From positions 1-47,319 of the forward strand of contig JAURCU010000007.1 of the NCBI GenBank assembly GCA_030828305.1: DNA of 47,319 nt, read 5' to 3'. Position 1 is the first letter of the stretch; every line of letters begins with the position of its first letter. The DNA comes from Luteolibacter sp. (GTDB lineage: Bacteria; Verrucomicrobiota; Verrucomicrobiia; Verrucomicrobiales; Akkermansiaceae). The notes under the pieces are model-generated. The model made no database searches and had not been told where the DNA came from. It saw only the letters and a program-made list of their open reading frames with translations. Both the position numbers and the translations under genes were made by a program. Shown piece by piece: positions 22,199 to 30,584 of the stretch.

Positions 22199-24736
22199 AT
22201 GTTGAAAGTGCGCCCATGCTCCGCCGCCTTGCTGCTACTTGTCTGCGGCAGTCTGGTGATGCAGCGCGGCAATCTGACGGCACAAGAGCCACGTGTGCCG
22301 GGCCCCGACGAAGTGGAGCCCATCCGAAATGTGCAGAATGCCGAGGCCGTGCCCGGGCCAGAGGAGGTCGAGCGTATCGAAAGCGTAAACGCACCCGAAA
22401 TCAAACGTGGAGCAGGTGCCGCCGATGGACTCAGTATCCCCGATTACCTGAACATCGACAATGCAGACGGTGAAATCTCAGGCAATGTCGAGGAGAGCAT
22501 CCGTTTTTCCGGGCCGGTCAAGATCACCGGCGACAATGGACTCGAGGCCTTCGCCAAGACTGCCGTTCTCGACCTCAAGAAGAAGGTCGTCACTTTAAAG
22601 GGAGACGTCAGCGTCTATCAGGGTGATGTCCTCCAACGCGGGGACATTGCCGTCTACCACTATGAGCAAAAGCGCATGGACACCAATGGCATGCGCGCCT
22701 CATACGACCCCATCGTCATGGAGGCCGACAAGTTCAACTGGCACCGCATGGGTGAGCGAAGCGTGCTGATCGGTAAGGATGCCGGCATCTCCACCCACGA
22801 TTATGAAGATCCGGGCTATTGGATCCGCGCCCGTGAAACCCGCATCTATCCCGAGGAGAAAATCACCTTCAAGGACATGAAGTTCTGCGTCGGCGACACC
22901 CCGGTATTCTGGCTACCCTATCTCGCTCAGCCGCTCGACTCGGAACTCGGCTACCATTTCATCCCCGGAGCCCAATCCGCCTGGGGGCCTTACCTGCTCA
23001 ACACCTACGGAATCATGCTGGGCGGCAACGATCCCGTCGACACCGGCGTTGGCAGCTACGAGGAGCCATGGCTACTGTCCCGCTGGCGATTTGATATCCT
23101 CTCGCGCCGCGGGGTAGGTCTTGGCCTCGACCTCGCTGACATCCATTCCGATCGCAATGACGAGATCACAGGCCTCAGCCTGTATTGGATCAAAGACATG
23201 GAGCCGGATTTCTCCCGCTCCGGCCTACCACGCACCTTTGATCAGGACAACCGCTACAAGGTGGGCCTGCGACATCGCATGCGCTTTGATGACTGGGAGC
23301 CAAATGCCGACTGGCGCTTCGACACCAATCTGAACCACTTAAGCGATCGCCACTATCTCGAGGACTTCGAGCCGGACGTCTATTCTCTGGACCCCTCTCC
23401 CGACAACATGATCGGGCTCTTCCGTCGCAGCGACTCCTCGCTTTTTTCGGTCGTCAGCCGCTACCAGCTCAACGACTTCTACCGTTCCGACTCACGCCTT
23501 CCCGAAGTCGCTTTCGACATGGCACGTCGCCCAGTCTTCGACTCAGCCATTCAGCACGAGGGCACTGTCTCGATCGGTTGGTTGGGTGAGCGCTCCTCTG
23601 AGCTCACCAAAAGCACTGTCATTGATCCGCTAAGCGGCCTCACGCTTGGAGACCCCGGAACTGCCGATTTGCTGAGTGAGCTCAGCGGCTACGAGCGACT
23701 GCTCGCCGAGCAGATGGTTGGCCTTGCCCCGCTTGATCCGCGCCGCGAACAACTGCGTCATCAACTCAACAACTTGTCCTTCGGCCGTTTCCACACCTAC
23801 CACCAGTTCTCAGCACCGATGATGGTTGACAACGCACTTAGCATCACGCCGCGCGCCGGATTTGGCTATACCCGCTACATGGGAGCCAACCATCAAATGG
23901 ATGACTTCGGACGCCACATCCTTCACCTGGGCTTGGAGGCCTCGATGAAGTTCACACGCCACATCAACGACTACCGCAACAAGGAGCTTGGCATCGATGG
24001 CCTGATGCATGTCTTTCAACCCTATGTCGGTTGGTCCTACATCGACACCGATGATTACAACATCGGTGACCCGGCGGTTGACCGTCTGGTTCCCTCGACC
24101 CGCCCCCGCCCTCTCGACCCGGTTCGCTATACCGCCATTGATGAAATGTACAGCTGGAACGTGATGAGAATGGGCATGCGCAACCGCCTGATCACGCGCC
24201 GTGATGGCCAGTCCCACGAATGGCTTTACGTGGACACCTATATCGACGCCTTCTCTGATGACCCGGAGGGCGACCGGACGTGGTCCAATGTCTACAACGA
24301 TTTACTGTGGGATCCGCTGCCCTGGATGCAGGCAGCCATCGAAACCCAGTTTCCCATCACCGACGGCAGTGGTTTCACCGAACTCGGCGCGCGCACCCGT
24401 TTCATGCCCAGCGATCAGTTCGAGTTCACCCTTGGCTATCGCTGGCTTAACGGCCACCCTTTCCTGCTAGACTCTTCGCGCATCCACCTTTCTACCTATA
24501 GCCGCCTCAATCAGGACTGGGGCTTTGGCACCCAACACACCTATGAACTGGATGATGGCGTGATGGAAAATCAGGCTTATACCTTCCACCGTGATCTCGG
24601 CCAATGGACGGCCGGCATGGGCCTCACCGTTCGCGACAGCCGCCTCAACGATGAATATGGAATCGTCTTCTTCCTCACCTTGAAGGATTTCCCATCGGTT
24701 TCACTGCCCTTCCAATACACCGGCGGCGGGGAGTAA
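22199..24736 (+). CDS. lptD: LPS-assembly outer membrane protein LptD
   Basis: An 845-residue outer membrane protein. The start at 22199 gives a signal peptide (about 1-29). Residues about 95-225 hold the OstA/LptA-like beta-jelly roll (KVVTLKGDVSVYQGDVLQRG, FNWHRMGERSVLIGKD), which receives LPS from the Lpt bridge. The rest is the beta-barrel with aromatic-rich strands, ending in VSLPFQYTGGGE. LptD with LptE inserts LPS into the outer leaflet. It fits the LPS-related genes in the window (LpxL-like acyltransferase, GT9, GT25). The paired cysteines that form disulfides in E. coli LptD are not evident; only one internal Cys stands out (KFCVGD). Confidence 0.86.
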   Translation: MLKVRPCSAALLLLVCGSLVMQRGNLTAQEPRVPGPDEVEPIRNVQNAEAVPGPEEVERIESVNAPEIKRGAGAADGLSIPDYLNIDNADGEISGNVEESIRFSGPVKITGDNGLEAFAKTAVLDLKKKVVTLKGDVSVYQGDVLQRGDIAVYHYEQKRMDTNGMRASYDPIVMEADKFNWHRMGERSVLIGKDAGISTHDYEDPGYWIRARETRIYPEEKITFKDMKFCVGDTPVFWLPYLAQPLDSELGYHFIPGAQSAWGPYLLNTYGIMLGGNDPVDTGVGSYEEPWLLSRWRFDILSRRGVGLGLDLADIHSDRNDEITGLSLYWIKDMEPDFSRSGLPRTFDQDNRYKVGLRHRMRFDDWEPNADWRFDTNLNHLSDRHYLEDFEPDVYSLDPSPDNMIGLFRRSDSSLFSVVSRYQLNDFYRSDSRLPEVAFDMARRPVFDSAIQHEGTVSIGWLGERSSELTKSTVIDPLSGLTLGDPGTADLLSELSGYERLLAEQMVGLAPLDPRREQLRHQLNNLSFGRFHTYHQFSAPMMVDNALSITPRAGFGYTRYMGANHQMDDFGRHILHLGLEASMKFTRHINDYRNKELGIDGLMHVFQPYVGWSYIDTDDYNIGDPAVDRLVPSTRPRPLDPVRYTAIDEMYSWNVMRMGMRNRLITRRDGQSHEWLYVDTYIDAFSDDPEGDRTWSNVYNDLLWDPLPWMQAAIETQFPITDGSGFTELGARTRFMPSDQFEFTLGYRWLNGHPFLLDSSRIHLSTYSRLNQDWGFGTQHTYELDDGVMENQAYTFHRDLGQWTAGMGLTVRDSRLNDEYGIVFFLTLKDFPSVSLPFQYTGGGE

Positions 24737-24822
24737 GCGTCCACGCTGCGAGTGTTGAACTCGCGACAGCGTGTCTTGATCCGGACTTGCGGCCCGCCAG
24801 CGCCTCGCCAATGCTGTTGTGC

Positions 24823-25467
24823 ATGAGCCTGAAACCCGAGCAGACCCTTGACGCCCTCAACTGGCGCTACGCCACCAAGCAGTTTGATCCCGAGCGCAAG
24901 ATTCCAGCAGATGCCTGGAAGGTAATTGAGGAGACCCTGGTGCTGACACCCTCCTCCTTCGGCCTGCAGCCATGGAAATTCATCGTGGTCGAGGACCCCG
25001 CCATGCGCGAACAACTGCTAGGCGAATCCTGGAACCAAAGCCAAGTAACTGATGCCTCCCACTTTGTGGTGCTGACTTCGCGCACCGACCTTGGCAGTGA
25101 GGACATTGATCGCTGGCTCGATTGCATGGCCAAGGCCCAGGCCAAGAGCCTGGAGGCTCTCGCCCCGCTCAAGGGCATGATCGCCGGCTTTTCTGAGCGC
25201 ATGAGCTCGCAGCAGCGCCAGGAGTGGAACATCCGCCAAAGCTACATCGCACTCGGACAGTTGATGACGGTAGCTGCAGTCATGGGCATCGACGCCTGCC
25301 CGATGGAGGGCATCAGCAACAGCGCCTACGACCGACTGCTTGGCATCGAGGGCAGCGGCTACGCCACCGTAGTCGCCTGCGCTCTGGGCTATCGCCATGA
25401 GTCCGACAAATATGCGGCCACGCCAAAAGCCCGTTTTGCGACGAGCGAAGTGATCGAGCGCATTTGA
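24823..25467 (+). CDS. NAD(P)H-dependent nitroreductase family protein
   Basis: A 214-residue flavoenzyme of the NfsB/YdgI type. DALNWRYATKQFDPERKI (about 9-26) carries the conserved Arg that binds FMN, and LTPSSFGLQPWKFIVVED (about 42-59) is the family signature. MGIDACPMEGISNSAYDRLL (about 157-176) and VVACALGYRHESD (about 189-201) complete the flavin pocket. It reduces nitro compounds, quinones or related electrophiles. The ATG at 24823 was chosen over an upstream TTG. A TetR-style palindrome overlaps its stop codon. Confidence 0.9.
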   Translation: MSLKPEQTLDALNWRYATKQFDPERKIPADAWKVIEETLVLTPSSFGLQPWKFIVVEDPAMREQLLGESWNQSQVTDASHFVVLTSRTDLGSEDIDRWLDCMAKAQAKSLEALAPLKGMIAGFSERMSSQQRQEWNIRQSYIALGQLMTVAAVMGIDACPMEGISNSAYDRLLGIEGSGYATVVACALGYRHESDKYAATPKARFATSEVIERI

Positions 25468-25488
25468 TACATACCAGTCGGTATTTAT
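25467..25488. promoter_or_regulatory. TetR-style palindrome
   Basis: ATACATACCAGTCGGTATTTAT is symmetric around AGTC, with half-sites ATAcATACC and GGTATtTAT (one mismatch across nine pairs). Operators of TetR-family regulators often have this size and form. It overlaps the stop of the nitroreductase gene. No TetR-type gene is in the window, and no plus-strand gene starts within 2 kb downstream. Confidence 0.5.
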
Positions 25489-25580
25489 TGAGCCCTTTCT
25501 TGGGCGCAACTGCGATCCAATCCCCTCTAGGCTCGTTCCGGCGGCCTCCACTTCGAGGCAGACCTCTCAACGCGGGAGGC

Positions 25581-26390
25581 TCATTGACCGCGCTTCCACT
25601 CGAGGCGCACCGGCTGCTTGCCCTTTTCGATCAGCAGGATGACGCATTCATCGGGCTTCTGCGGGGCGTATTCTCCCTTGGGCATCGAGAGCTGCCAGGC
25701 ATTGGCCATTCTCATGAACCTCGCCACGCTAGAAGCAGGCACCAATTCCAGAGTCTCGACAAATACTTCCGTTTGATCTGGGTCGAGCTTGAGCTGATCG
25801 GCATTCTCAATGCGAAATTCCCACTGATTAGCATGCTCATGAAACTTCAGCTTCACCTCATCGGCGGGCGTGATTTGAATCGGAAATTGTTCGGTGATCA
25901 CCTTGTAGGCATCAGCCTCGATTCGGGGACCCGCTACCCGGCCATTCGTGGTTTGCAGTTTGAGAATGATCTCGCCGGGTATGCATGCATCGTCCTTGCA
26001 GGTGAGCCAGGAAACCACCGCCACGAGCTCGGCTTTGCCATCAAAGCCCTGTGGAGCTGAGAGAGTCAGCCCGTAATCCACGGTCCCTTCGTGACCAAAG
26101 CCATGCAGCCCACCGGTCTTGAATTTCTTCGGGATGGGATGTTTCAAGGCGCTACCCTTCCAGCCATCAGGCAGTTTCAATTCCACTGAAGTCGGCATGC
26201 CGGCCTCACCAGGGTTGTGCCAGTAAACATGCCAGGGCTGGTCCACCCGAAGCCGCACCACCGTCTCGATGACTCCATCCTCCTGGCTGGCCACCAACCA
26301 CTGCGCGGTGGCATGGCCGGAGCGCAGACCCTCCTCCGCCGGTGCGCTGTAGGTGCCGAGGATGGCGATGGCGATCAGACGCTTTAGCAT
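25581..26390 (-). CDS. DsbD N-terminal-domain-like secreted protein
   Basis: A 269-residue protein with a signal peptide (MLKRLIAIAILGTYSAPAEE). The central motif WLTCKDDACIPGE (about 128-140) matches the cysteine pair of the DsbD-alpha/ScsB-like domain, which receives electrons and passes them to periplasmic partners; PWHVYWHNPGEAGMPT (about 52-67) is the usual preceding strand. The membrane and thioredoxin domains of DsbD are absent, so this is a stand-alone periplasmic domain. Its start codon shares a base with the stop of the upstream DUF1080 gene (TAATG), so the two are translationally coupled. Confidence 0.82.
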   Translation of the reverse strand: MLKRLIAIAILGTYSAPAEEGLRSGHATAQWLVASQEDGVIETVVRLRVDQPWHVYWHNPGEAGMPTSVELKLPDGWKGSALKHPIPKKFKTGGLHGFGHEGTVDYGLTLSAPQGFDGKAELVAVVSWLTCKDDACIPGEIILKLQTTNGRVAGPRIEADAYKVITEQFPIQITPADEVKLKFHEHANQWEFRIENADQLKLDPDQTEVFVETLELVPASSVARFMRMANAWQLSMPKGEYAPQKPDECVILLIEKGKQPVRLEWKRGQ

Positions 26391-27046
26391 TACTCGGCAA
26401 GCTCCTTGAGTTTGATGTTCTTCCAGGCCACGGTCCACGGACCCTGACCTCGGCCGATGCTGTGCACCTGCAGACCGATGAAGCCCTTGGGATGGCTTTT
26501 GAATTTCTCCTCATCGGTGAGATCCGAAATCGGCTCGCCATTGATCCAGACCTGGATGCGCGGGCCCTTGGCCACGATGCGGTAGAGGTTCCACTCGTGG
26601 TCCTTGAAGTGCTTGTGCTTCTTGAGCTCGGCCTTGGGGGTCATCCAACCTCCGCAGGCCTCACCGTAGATGTAGCCGGCCTCGGCACCATGCTTGCCGC
26701 TGGCCTCAATCTCCACCTGGGGACCGTTGACCCGGCCCTTGGGTTTGCCGCCTTTGCTTTGCGAGCGGATCTGCACACCGGAGTTGAGTCGATCGTCAAC
26801 CTTGACCTCGAAGGTCAATTCGAAGTCGCCGTATTGCTTGTCCGAGCAGAGGAAGCTGTTGGGACTGCCATCCGCTGTGGTGCCGACAAGGGTGCCGTCT
26901 TTCACATCATAGGTGGCCGTGCCATTGCGCTGGGTCCAGCCGCTGAGGTCCTTGCCGTTGAAAAGCTCAATCCACTCCCCGGCCTGCGCCGGAACAATGA
27001 GAAGAGTCGTGAGAAGGGAGAGAATCAGTTTCATCAGCTTGAGCAT
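26390..27046 (-). CDS. DUF1080 (3-keto-disaccharide hydrolase-like) secreted protein
   Basis: A 218-residue secreted protein: signal peptide about 1-23, then GEWIELFNGKDLSGWTQRNG, the hallmark opening of DUF1080. SGVQIRSQ (about 88) and VNGPQVEIEASG (about 106) are typical beta-sandwich strands, and GPRIQVWINGEPISDLTD closes the fold. Family members bind or cleave oligosaccharides; some act on 3-keto sugars produced by secreted oxidoreductases, which are also present in this window (4.6 and 46.7 kb). The TAA overlaps the ATG of the DsbD-like gene. Confidence 0.9.
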   Translation of the reverse strand: MLKLMKLILSLLTTLLIVPAQAGEWIELFNGKDLSGWTQRNGTATYDVKDGTLVGTTADGSPNSFLCSDKQYGDFELTFEVKVDDRLNSGVQIRSQSKGGKPKGRVNGPQVEIEASGKHGAEAGYIYGEACGGWMTPKAELKKHKHFKDHEWNLYRIVAKGPRIQVWINGEPISDLTDEEKFKSHPKGFIGLQVHSIGRGQGPWTVAWKNIKLKELAE

Positions 27047-27065
27047 ACGGGCACTTCATCGCAGT

Positions 27066-27572
27066 TCAATCCGGCGACTCCGCTTTTTTGGTGTCAAAAA
27101 TGACAAAACCCCGCTTCTGGTAATTGGTGAGGGCTGCCGGGTGGTCATCCGTGCAGGTATGCACCCACACCCGGCGGGTGCCCGGCATCTGCCAGGCAAG
27201 CTCCACGATTCGGCTCAGCATGGCGCCGCCATAACCCTTGCCGCAGGCCTGGGGAAGCAAACCGAAGTAGCTGATCTGCACCTGACCTTGCGGCTGCTGC
27301 TCCAACTCGACGTAGCCGACTTCCTCCCCCTCATGAAGGGCCAGCCAGGTACTCAGTTCCTCGCGCTCCACGTGGGCCTGCCAATCCAGTTCTGACCAAC
27401 ACAGGCGCTCCACCCAGTTCCAATCGGCACCCACTTCCTGATAGTAACGACGATTGAGGTTGGCATCCGCCGGCGCGACCCGGCGCAACTCCAAACCCTC
27501 CACCTCAGCTGCGGGCTGGAGCGCCTCGCCACCCAGCATCTCAAGGTAGATGACCGTGGGCACTTCGCTCAT
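27066..27572 (-). CDS. GNAT-family N-acetyltransferase
   Basis: A 168-residue cytoplasmic protein. The acetyl-CoA pyrophosphate loop is LLPQACGKGYGGAMLSRI (about 105-122), following the strand VQISYFG. TRRVWVHTCTDDHPAALTNY (about 133-152), then QKRGFVIF, are typical motif A/B sequences. The start at 27572 overlaps the stop of the upstream lipoprotein gene by four bases. Substrate unknown; amino groups of small metabolites or proteins are the usual targets. Confidence 0.87.
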   Translation of the reverse strand: MSEVPTVIYLEMLGGEALQPAAEVEGLELRRVAPADANLNRRYYQEVGADWNWVERLCWSELDWQAHVEREELSTWLALHEGEEVGYVELEQQPQGQVQISYFGLLPQACGKGYGGAMLSRIVELAWQMPGTRRVWVHTCTDDHPAALTNYQKRGFVIFDTKKAESPD

Positions 27573-27949
27573 GGCTCCAGCAATCCCTCGGGCAGGTCGT
27601 GCTCCTCGTACCAACCGATGTAATACGCATCCGAGATGCCGATGCCAAAATCCACCACCTGCCACTTGCCCTTCAACTTGCACATGAGGACCACGCTGTC
27701 ACTGGACACGGCCCCCGCCGGGATCACCGCCTCACCCGCGTCGTTGACCGTGTCGCCGAGAAAGAAAGCCCAGTCACCCATGACCTTGAGCTCGCCATCC
27801 AATTGAAGGCCGGGCGCCATCTTGTTGACGAGGGGTTTGCAGACCTTGTCGATATCGGGTTCGGCACCCGTGCGGGTGTCGGAAAACAAGGAAAAGGGGC
27901 AGCAGCTTGCCAGGACCAGAAGCGGGATGGCCAATGCAATGAATTTCAT
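27569..27949 (-). CDS. Small putative lipoprotein of unknown function
   Basis: A 126-residue protein. The ATG at 27949 gives a lipoprotein signal with lipobox LASC (Cys16). The mature part is a compact mixed domain (LQLDGELKVMGDWAFFLGDT, then VVLMCKLKGKWQVVDFGIGI) that resembles SnoaL/NTF2-like or small beta proteins, but I cannot assign a family. It is the first gene of a two-gene unit with the GNAT gene, joined by an ATGA overlap, and is divergent from the M16 protease gene, 94 bp away. Confidence 0.65.
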   Translation of the reverse strand: MKFIALAIPLLVLASCCPFSLFSDTRTGAEPDIDKVCKPLVNKMAPGLQLDGELKVMGDWAFFLGDTVNDAGEAVIPAGAVSSDSVVLMCKLKGKWQVVDFGIGISDAYYIGWYEEHDLPEGLLEP

Positions 27950-28043
27950 CCACGCCTTTTTACACCCTCGCCCCCGCAATGGCCAACAACGAAGCACCAT
28001 TGACCAAAGTCCTGATGACGCGCAGCATGACTGCTCTTTTCCC

Positions 28044-30563
28044 ATGGATTATCCCATCACTGCCGCCACTGTCGAAACCCTCCCCAATGGATTGACGGTT
28101 ATCCTCGATCCGGACACCACCGTACCAGTAGTCAGCGCCCAGATCTGGGTAGAGACGGGCAGTATTCACGAGGACCGCTTGCTCGGTTCGGGCCTGTCAC
28201 ACTTTCTCGAACACATGGTCTTCAAGGGCACGCGCGACTACAGTAGTGAAGAGCTGGCCCAGCGTGTGCAAGGAGCGGGGGGCCATTGGAACGCTTACAC
28301 CACTTTCGGCCGCACGGTTTACTATATCGATGGTCCCTCCCCATCGCTGCCCGAGTTTCTCAAATGCCTTACCGGCCTGGTCTACCACCCGAATCTTCCC
28401 GAGGAAGAGTTCGAACGCGAAAAGGACATCATCCGCCGTGAGATCGACATGGGTCTTGACGATCCCGACGACTGCTCGCTGCGGCTGATGCTGTCCACGG
28501 TTTTCCAGCAGGACCCTCGCCGCCATCCCGTCATCGGTCAGCGCCACCTCTTTGATGCGCTCCAATACGCGGACCTCATCCGCTACCACAAAGAGCGCTA
28601 CTGCACAGAGCGCAGCTTTGTGGTCATCTCGGGCGACTTCGAGAGCAACGCCGTGCACCAGCATCTTGAGGAACTCACCGAGGGCAAACTGCCAGTCGGT
28701 GGCCGGGAGCCTCATGTGCCCTCGGATTCGCCGCAACTCGGCCCCCGCTTCGCGCGAGACCGTTTTGCGATTCCCGCCAGCCGCCTCTCTCTGTGTTGGC
28801 GCACTCCGGAACTCAATGACCCCATGTCTCCGGCATTTGATATCCTCGCCGCAGTGCTCGGACGAGGCCACTCCTCACGCCTTTACCAAACGCTGCGCGA
28901 GGAGCATGCCTTGGCGCTCGAAATTGGCGCTTACCAATGGAGTTTTCCAGGCTCAGACGGCCTTTTTGGCATCTCAGCGGAATGCCCGATGGAACGCAGC
29001 GATGAACTAATTTCCGGCATCAAAGATGTTCTTCACTCTTTAAATTCTATAAATACCGATCATTTGGTATCTGACATTCGAAAGGCCCAGAGGCAGCTCG
29101 CAGCCAGCCAATTCAGCAGCCTGATGAGTGCCTCTGGACGCGCCACCGACCTCGCTTCCAACTGGCATGAGGCCCGCAACTTGGACTTCACCCGCCATTA
29201 CCTGCAAAGCCTGCAGCGCATCGGCCCCAGCGAAGTGCAATTTGCCGCCTCGAGCCTCAAGGAGCGCGGTCTCAATTTGACGATTCTGGATCCCGTCGAC
29301 TCTGCCCAAGCCGTGCGCACACGCCCTAACCCGCGCCAGCGTGAGGAAATCCAGACCCATACCCTGAGCAACGGGATCGTGGTGGCGCTGCTGCCCGACC
29401 AGCGGGTCCCACTCATCCAGATGCAATTGGCTGCCCGAGCCGGCATGCCCTCCGAAAACCCCCAAACTCAGGGCATCAATCGACTTTTGGCCGCCACCTT
29501 GCCCAAAGGCACTGAGAGCCGCAGCGGAGAGCAGATTGCCAGTGAGCTGGAAAGCCTCGGCGCCGCCATCGGGGCAGCCTCGGGCAACAATTCCATGCTA
29601 CTGCATGCCTCAGGCATCGCCGATGATGCCAAGACCATTGGCGAAGTGCTGGCCGATGTAGCCATCCGCCCCAGACTCGATGAAGTGGCGATCAAAAGGG
29701 AAAAGGCAAGCCAACTCGCGGCCCTCACAGAAGCCCGTCAGGAGCCTCTCCACTTGGCCATTCAGGGGCTGAAAAGCGCTTCATACCAATCGGTCGGTTA
29801 TGGACTTGAATCTCTCGGTAGCGAGGCCAGCCTCAAAGCGCTTCACAGGCCCGCACTGCTCGATCACCACCGCCGCCATCTGGTTGGGGCCAACCTGCGC
29901 CTGGCCATTGCCGGCGACTTTGATGCGGAGGCCATGCTAGAGAACCTCGAGGCCCAATTCTCAGGCATGCCGCGCGGAGAAGCCTGGGAGCCACCGACGC
30001 AATCATTCCATGCGGACCAGGAGATCGTCTACCATCTGCCCAAGAAACAGGCGGTGCTGGCCATTGGCTATGAAGGCTGTGGAGTCAATGGGCAGGACCG
30101 CCACGCCCTGACATTCCTGCAGGAATATGCCTCGGATATGGCAGGACCCTTCTTTGGCCGCATCCGTGAAGAGTTGGGCCTCGCCTACCGCGTCGGCGCC
30201 ACCCAGTTCATGGGCTGTGGCAGTGGTCTCTTCAGCTTTTATCTGGCGACTTCACCAGAGCAAGTCTCCCTCGCCCGCGAGGAGATGCTTGCGCAAATCG
30301 CCGAGATCACCAAACACGGCATTCCCAAGGAAGCCTTCGAGCGCGTTCGCGCCACCAGCCGAAGCGGGCTGGCCATCCAACAGCAGTCGCTCTCGGCCAT
30401 CGCTCGCGCCGCCGCACTCGATCTTCTCTACGGTCACAGCGCTGACACCCACCGCCAACTTGATGCGGTCTACTCCAAACTCAACCCCGAAGCCGTCTGC
30501 GAGGTCGCCCAGCGCATCTTCTCGGCCAAACCGGTAATGGTGACCGTATTGCCTCAGGATTGA
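28044..30563 (+). CDS. M16-family zinc protease, two-domain
   Basis: An 839-residue protein with two tandem M16 modules. The first carries the inverted zinc motif HFLEH (His53, Glu56, His57) and the distal ligand Glu133 in IIRRE, 76 residues on, so it is catalytically competent. The second (about 430-839) has GINRLLAATL in place of HxxEH and is the usual inactive partner. It probably degrades short peptides. No signal peptide is obvious from the ATG at 28044; the longer frame from 27822 lies over the divergent gene. It is 21 bp upstream of lnt, probably in one transcript. Confidence 0.92.
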   Translation: MDYPITAATVETLPNGLTVILDPDTTVPVVSAQIWVETGSIHEDRLLGSGLSHFLEHMVFKGTRDYSSEELAQRVQGAGGHWNAYTTFGRTVYYIDGPSPSLPEFLKCLTGLVYHPNLPEEEFEREKDIIRREIDMGLDDPDDCSLRLMLSTVFQQDPRRHPVIGQRHLFDALQYADLIRYHKERYCTERSFVVISGDFESNAVHQHLEELTEGKLPVGGREPHVPSDSPQLGPRFARDRFAIPASRLSLCWRTPELNDPMSPAFDILAAVLGRGHSSRLYQTLREEHALALEIGAYQWSFPGSDGLFGISAECPMERSDELISGIKDVLHSLNSINTDHLVSDIRKAQRQLAASQFSSLMSASGRATDLASNWHEARNLDFTRHYLQSLQRIGPSEVQFAASSLKERGLNLTILDPVDSAQAVRTRPNPRQREEIQTHTLSNGIVVALLPDQRVPLIQMQLAARAGMPSENPQTQGINRLLAATLPKGTESRSGEQIASELESLGAAIGAASGNNSMLLHASGIADDAKTIGEVLADVAIRPRLDEVAIKREKASQLAALTEARQEPLHLAIQGLKSASYQSVGYGLESLGSEASLKALHRPALLDHHRRHLVGANLRLAIAGDFDAEAMLENLEAQFSGMPRGEAWEPPTQSFHADQEIVYHLPKKQAVLAIGYEGCGVNGQDRHALTFLQEYASDMAGPFFGRIREELGLAYRVGATQFMGCGSGLFSFYLATSPEQVSLAREEMLAQIAEITKHGIPKEAFERVRATSRSGLAIQQQSLSAIARAAALDLLYGHSADTHRQLDAVYSKLNPEAVCEVAQRIFSAKPVMVTVLPQD

Positions 30564-30584
30564 CCGGGGCCCAACAACTGAGAG

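Noticed and set aside
29030..29085. A/T-rich patch with a small inverted repeat inside the M16 protease gene
   Set aside because: The frame stays intact and the residues are plausible for the linker; likely local codon choice.
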